A DNA stretch of 64,000 nucleotides from an uncultured Blautia sp. (GTDB taxonomy: Bacteria > Bacillota_A > Clostridia > Lachnospirales > Lachnospiraceae). The position numbers and the translations under genes were made by a program. The notes under the pieces are model-generated. The model saw nothing but the letters and a program-made list of their open reading frames with translations, had not been told where the DNA came from and made no database searches. Position 1 is the stretch's first letter, and each line of letters starts with the position of its first letter. The DNA lies in contig CAJLTE010000008.1 of assembly GCA_905209435.1 (NCBI GenBank), positions 1-64,000 of the forward strand, in the 5' to 3' direction. Shown one piece after another: positions 63,459 to 64,000 of the stretch.

Positions 63459-64000
63459 CTATTCTGAAAAAATATCGTCAAAATTCCATTCGATTTCAAT
63501 TTCATTCTGACTATGAACACGGATCACCTTGATAATCTCACGCAGCTTCTCTGTATCGAACTTCTGAATTCCCAAGAAATCTTTTAGTTTTATTTTATCA
63601 GAAAGTTCATTTTGTTCAAGAAGCTTTTTGCTATTCTCCGCATCTTCTATTTTTCGTTTAATTTCATCCAGCTGTCCACTTATCTTTTCCGCTCTCTGCT
63701 TATACAAATCACGATCCATACGACCATCTTTGTAATCATCATAGAGTTTCATCTTTTCCGAGGTCAACTGTCGGCTCTGTTTTTGCAATTCTGTAGTATT
63801 GATCTCTTTGTATTCACATTGCCTTTTGGAAGATACTTTCTTTTCTTTTTCCAACATTGACGCTGCATACTGATGGACAAGTCCGAGGATATTCTCCTCC
63901 ATCGGTTCCCTACGAATCACCAGACTTCGGCACACAGGATCTCCATTGGTTCGGGCATCTGAGCATTTCAGCAGATGCTCTGTTTCTTTTAGTAAAGAAT
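63459..64000 (-). CDS. Large serine recombinase C-terminal part (partial)
   Basis: The frame is open to the right edge of the window, so at least 180 residues of the C-terminus are visible. It contains a cysteine-bearing segment (LLKCSDARTNGDPVC), a long coiled coil (about KKVSSKRQCEYKEINTT to IKRKIEDAENSKK) and the closing RVHSQNEIEIEWNFDDIF. These fit the C-terminal zinc-ribbon/coiled-coil region of large serine recombinases from conjugative or phage-like elements. The catalytic domain would lie beyond the window. Confidence 0.75.
   Translation of the reverse strand, partial: SLLKETEHLLKCSDARTNGDPVCRSLVIRREPMEENILGLVHQYAASMLEKEKKVSSKRQCEYKEINTTELQKQSRQLTSEKMKLYDDYKDGRMDRDLYKQRAEKISGQLDEIKRKIEDAENSKKLLEQNELSDKIKLKDFLGIQKFDTEKLREIIKVIRVHSQNEIEIEWNFDDIFSE

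Overview
The window looks like chromosome from a spore-forming, anaerobic, low-GC Firmicute, most likely a gut Lachnospiraceae (Blautia/Dorea/Ruminococcus-like). Supporting features are an alpha/beta small acid-soluble spore protein, TepA and YlbJ sporulation proteins, Rex, a FeoA-FeoB fusion, a lysine-rich DUF6465-type protein, strong AGGAGG ribosome-binding sites and AT-rich spacers. The taxonomic call is an inference from gene content. Nearly all genes lie on the minus strand; the exceptions are an ABC-F protein, a small membrane protein, an AgcS transporter and a YlbJ-like protein. No rRNA, tRNA or CRISPR array was seen. Layout by region: 1-634 is a partial NfnA/SudB-type FAD/NAD subunit, followed by a TepA-like ClpP protease whose RBS lies in a hairpin. 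1726-7776 is a complete ribose operon rbsRKDACB with a consensus promoter, an overlapping palindromic operator and two further internal palindromes. 8042-14224 holds yebC, a CorC-type membrane protein, an EndoA/MazF toxin without an antitoxin gene, alr, nnrDE and rex. 14.5-24 kb holds an ABC-F ATPase, isocitrate dehydrogenase, a compact subtilase, rsmJ, a cytidylate-kinase-like protein, agcS with a long structured leader, and a secreted amidase. 24.4-28 kb holds glmS, a small hypothetical gene and a glycosyltransferase. 28.2-34.8 kb is a cobalamin-riboswitch-controlled operon: an exported CbiK-like chelatase, a secreted two-domain protein of unknown function, and a BtuFCD-type importer whose ATPase carries an extra C-terminal domain. 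The order suggests extracellular corrinoid, cobalt or tetrapyrrole capture followed by import. 34.9-39.2 kb is hisZGDBI. 39.6-50.9 kb carries recU, signal peptidase, a pseudouridine synthase, ygiQ, a small alarmone synthetase, an M23 peptidase, pepD, ylbJ and coaD. 51-62.9 kb carries rsmD-mgsA, the SASP gene, udk, a PfkB kinase, feoAB, the DUF6465 protein, recG, and the Asp23/FakA-like pair. 63.1-64 kb is a mobile-element junction: a tyrosine-recombinase remnant abuts the C-terminal part of a serine recombinase that runs off the window. The most unusual signal is a family of three intergenic elements of about 203-215 nt (39410-39624, 46561-46767, 60528-60730). Each folds into a three-stem hairpin. 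The internal loops and apical motifs are nearly identical between copies, but the outer and apical stems differ almost completely in sequence while staying paired. Structure, not stem sequence, therefore seems to be conserved. I do not recognise this element. Three other short dispersed palindromic repeat families also occupy the spacers.
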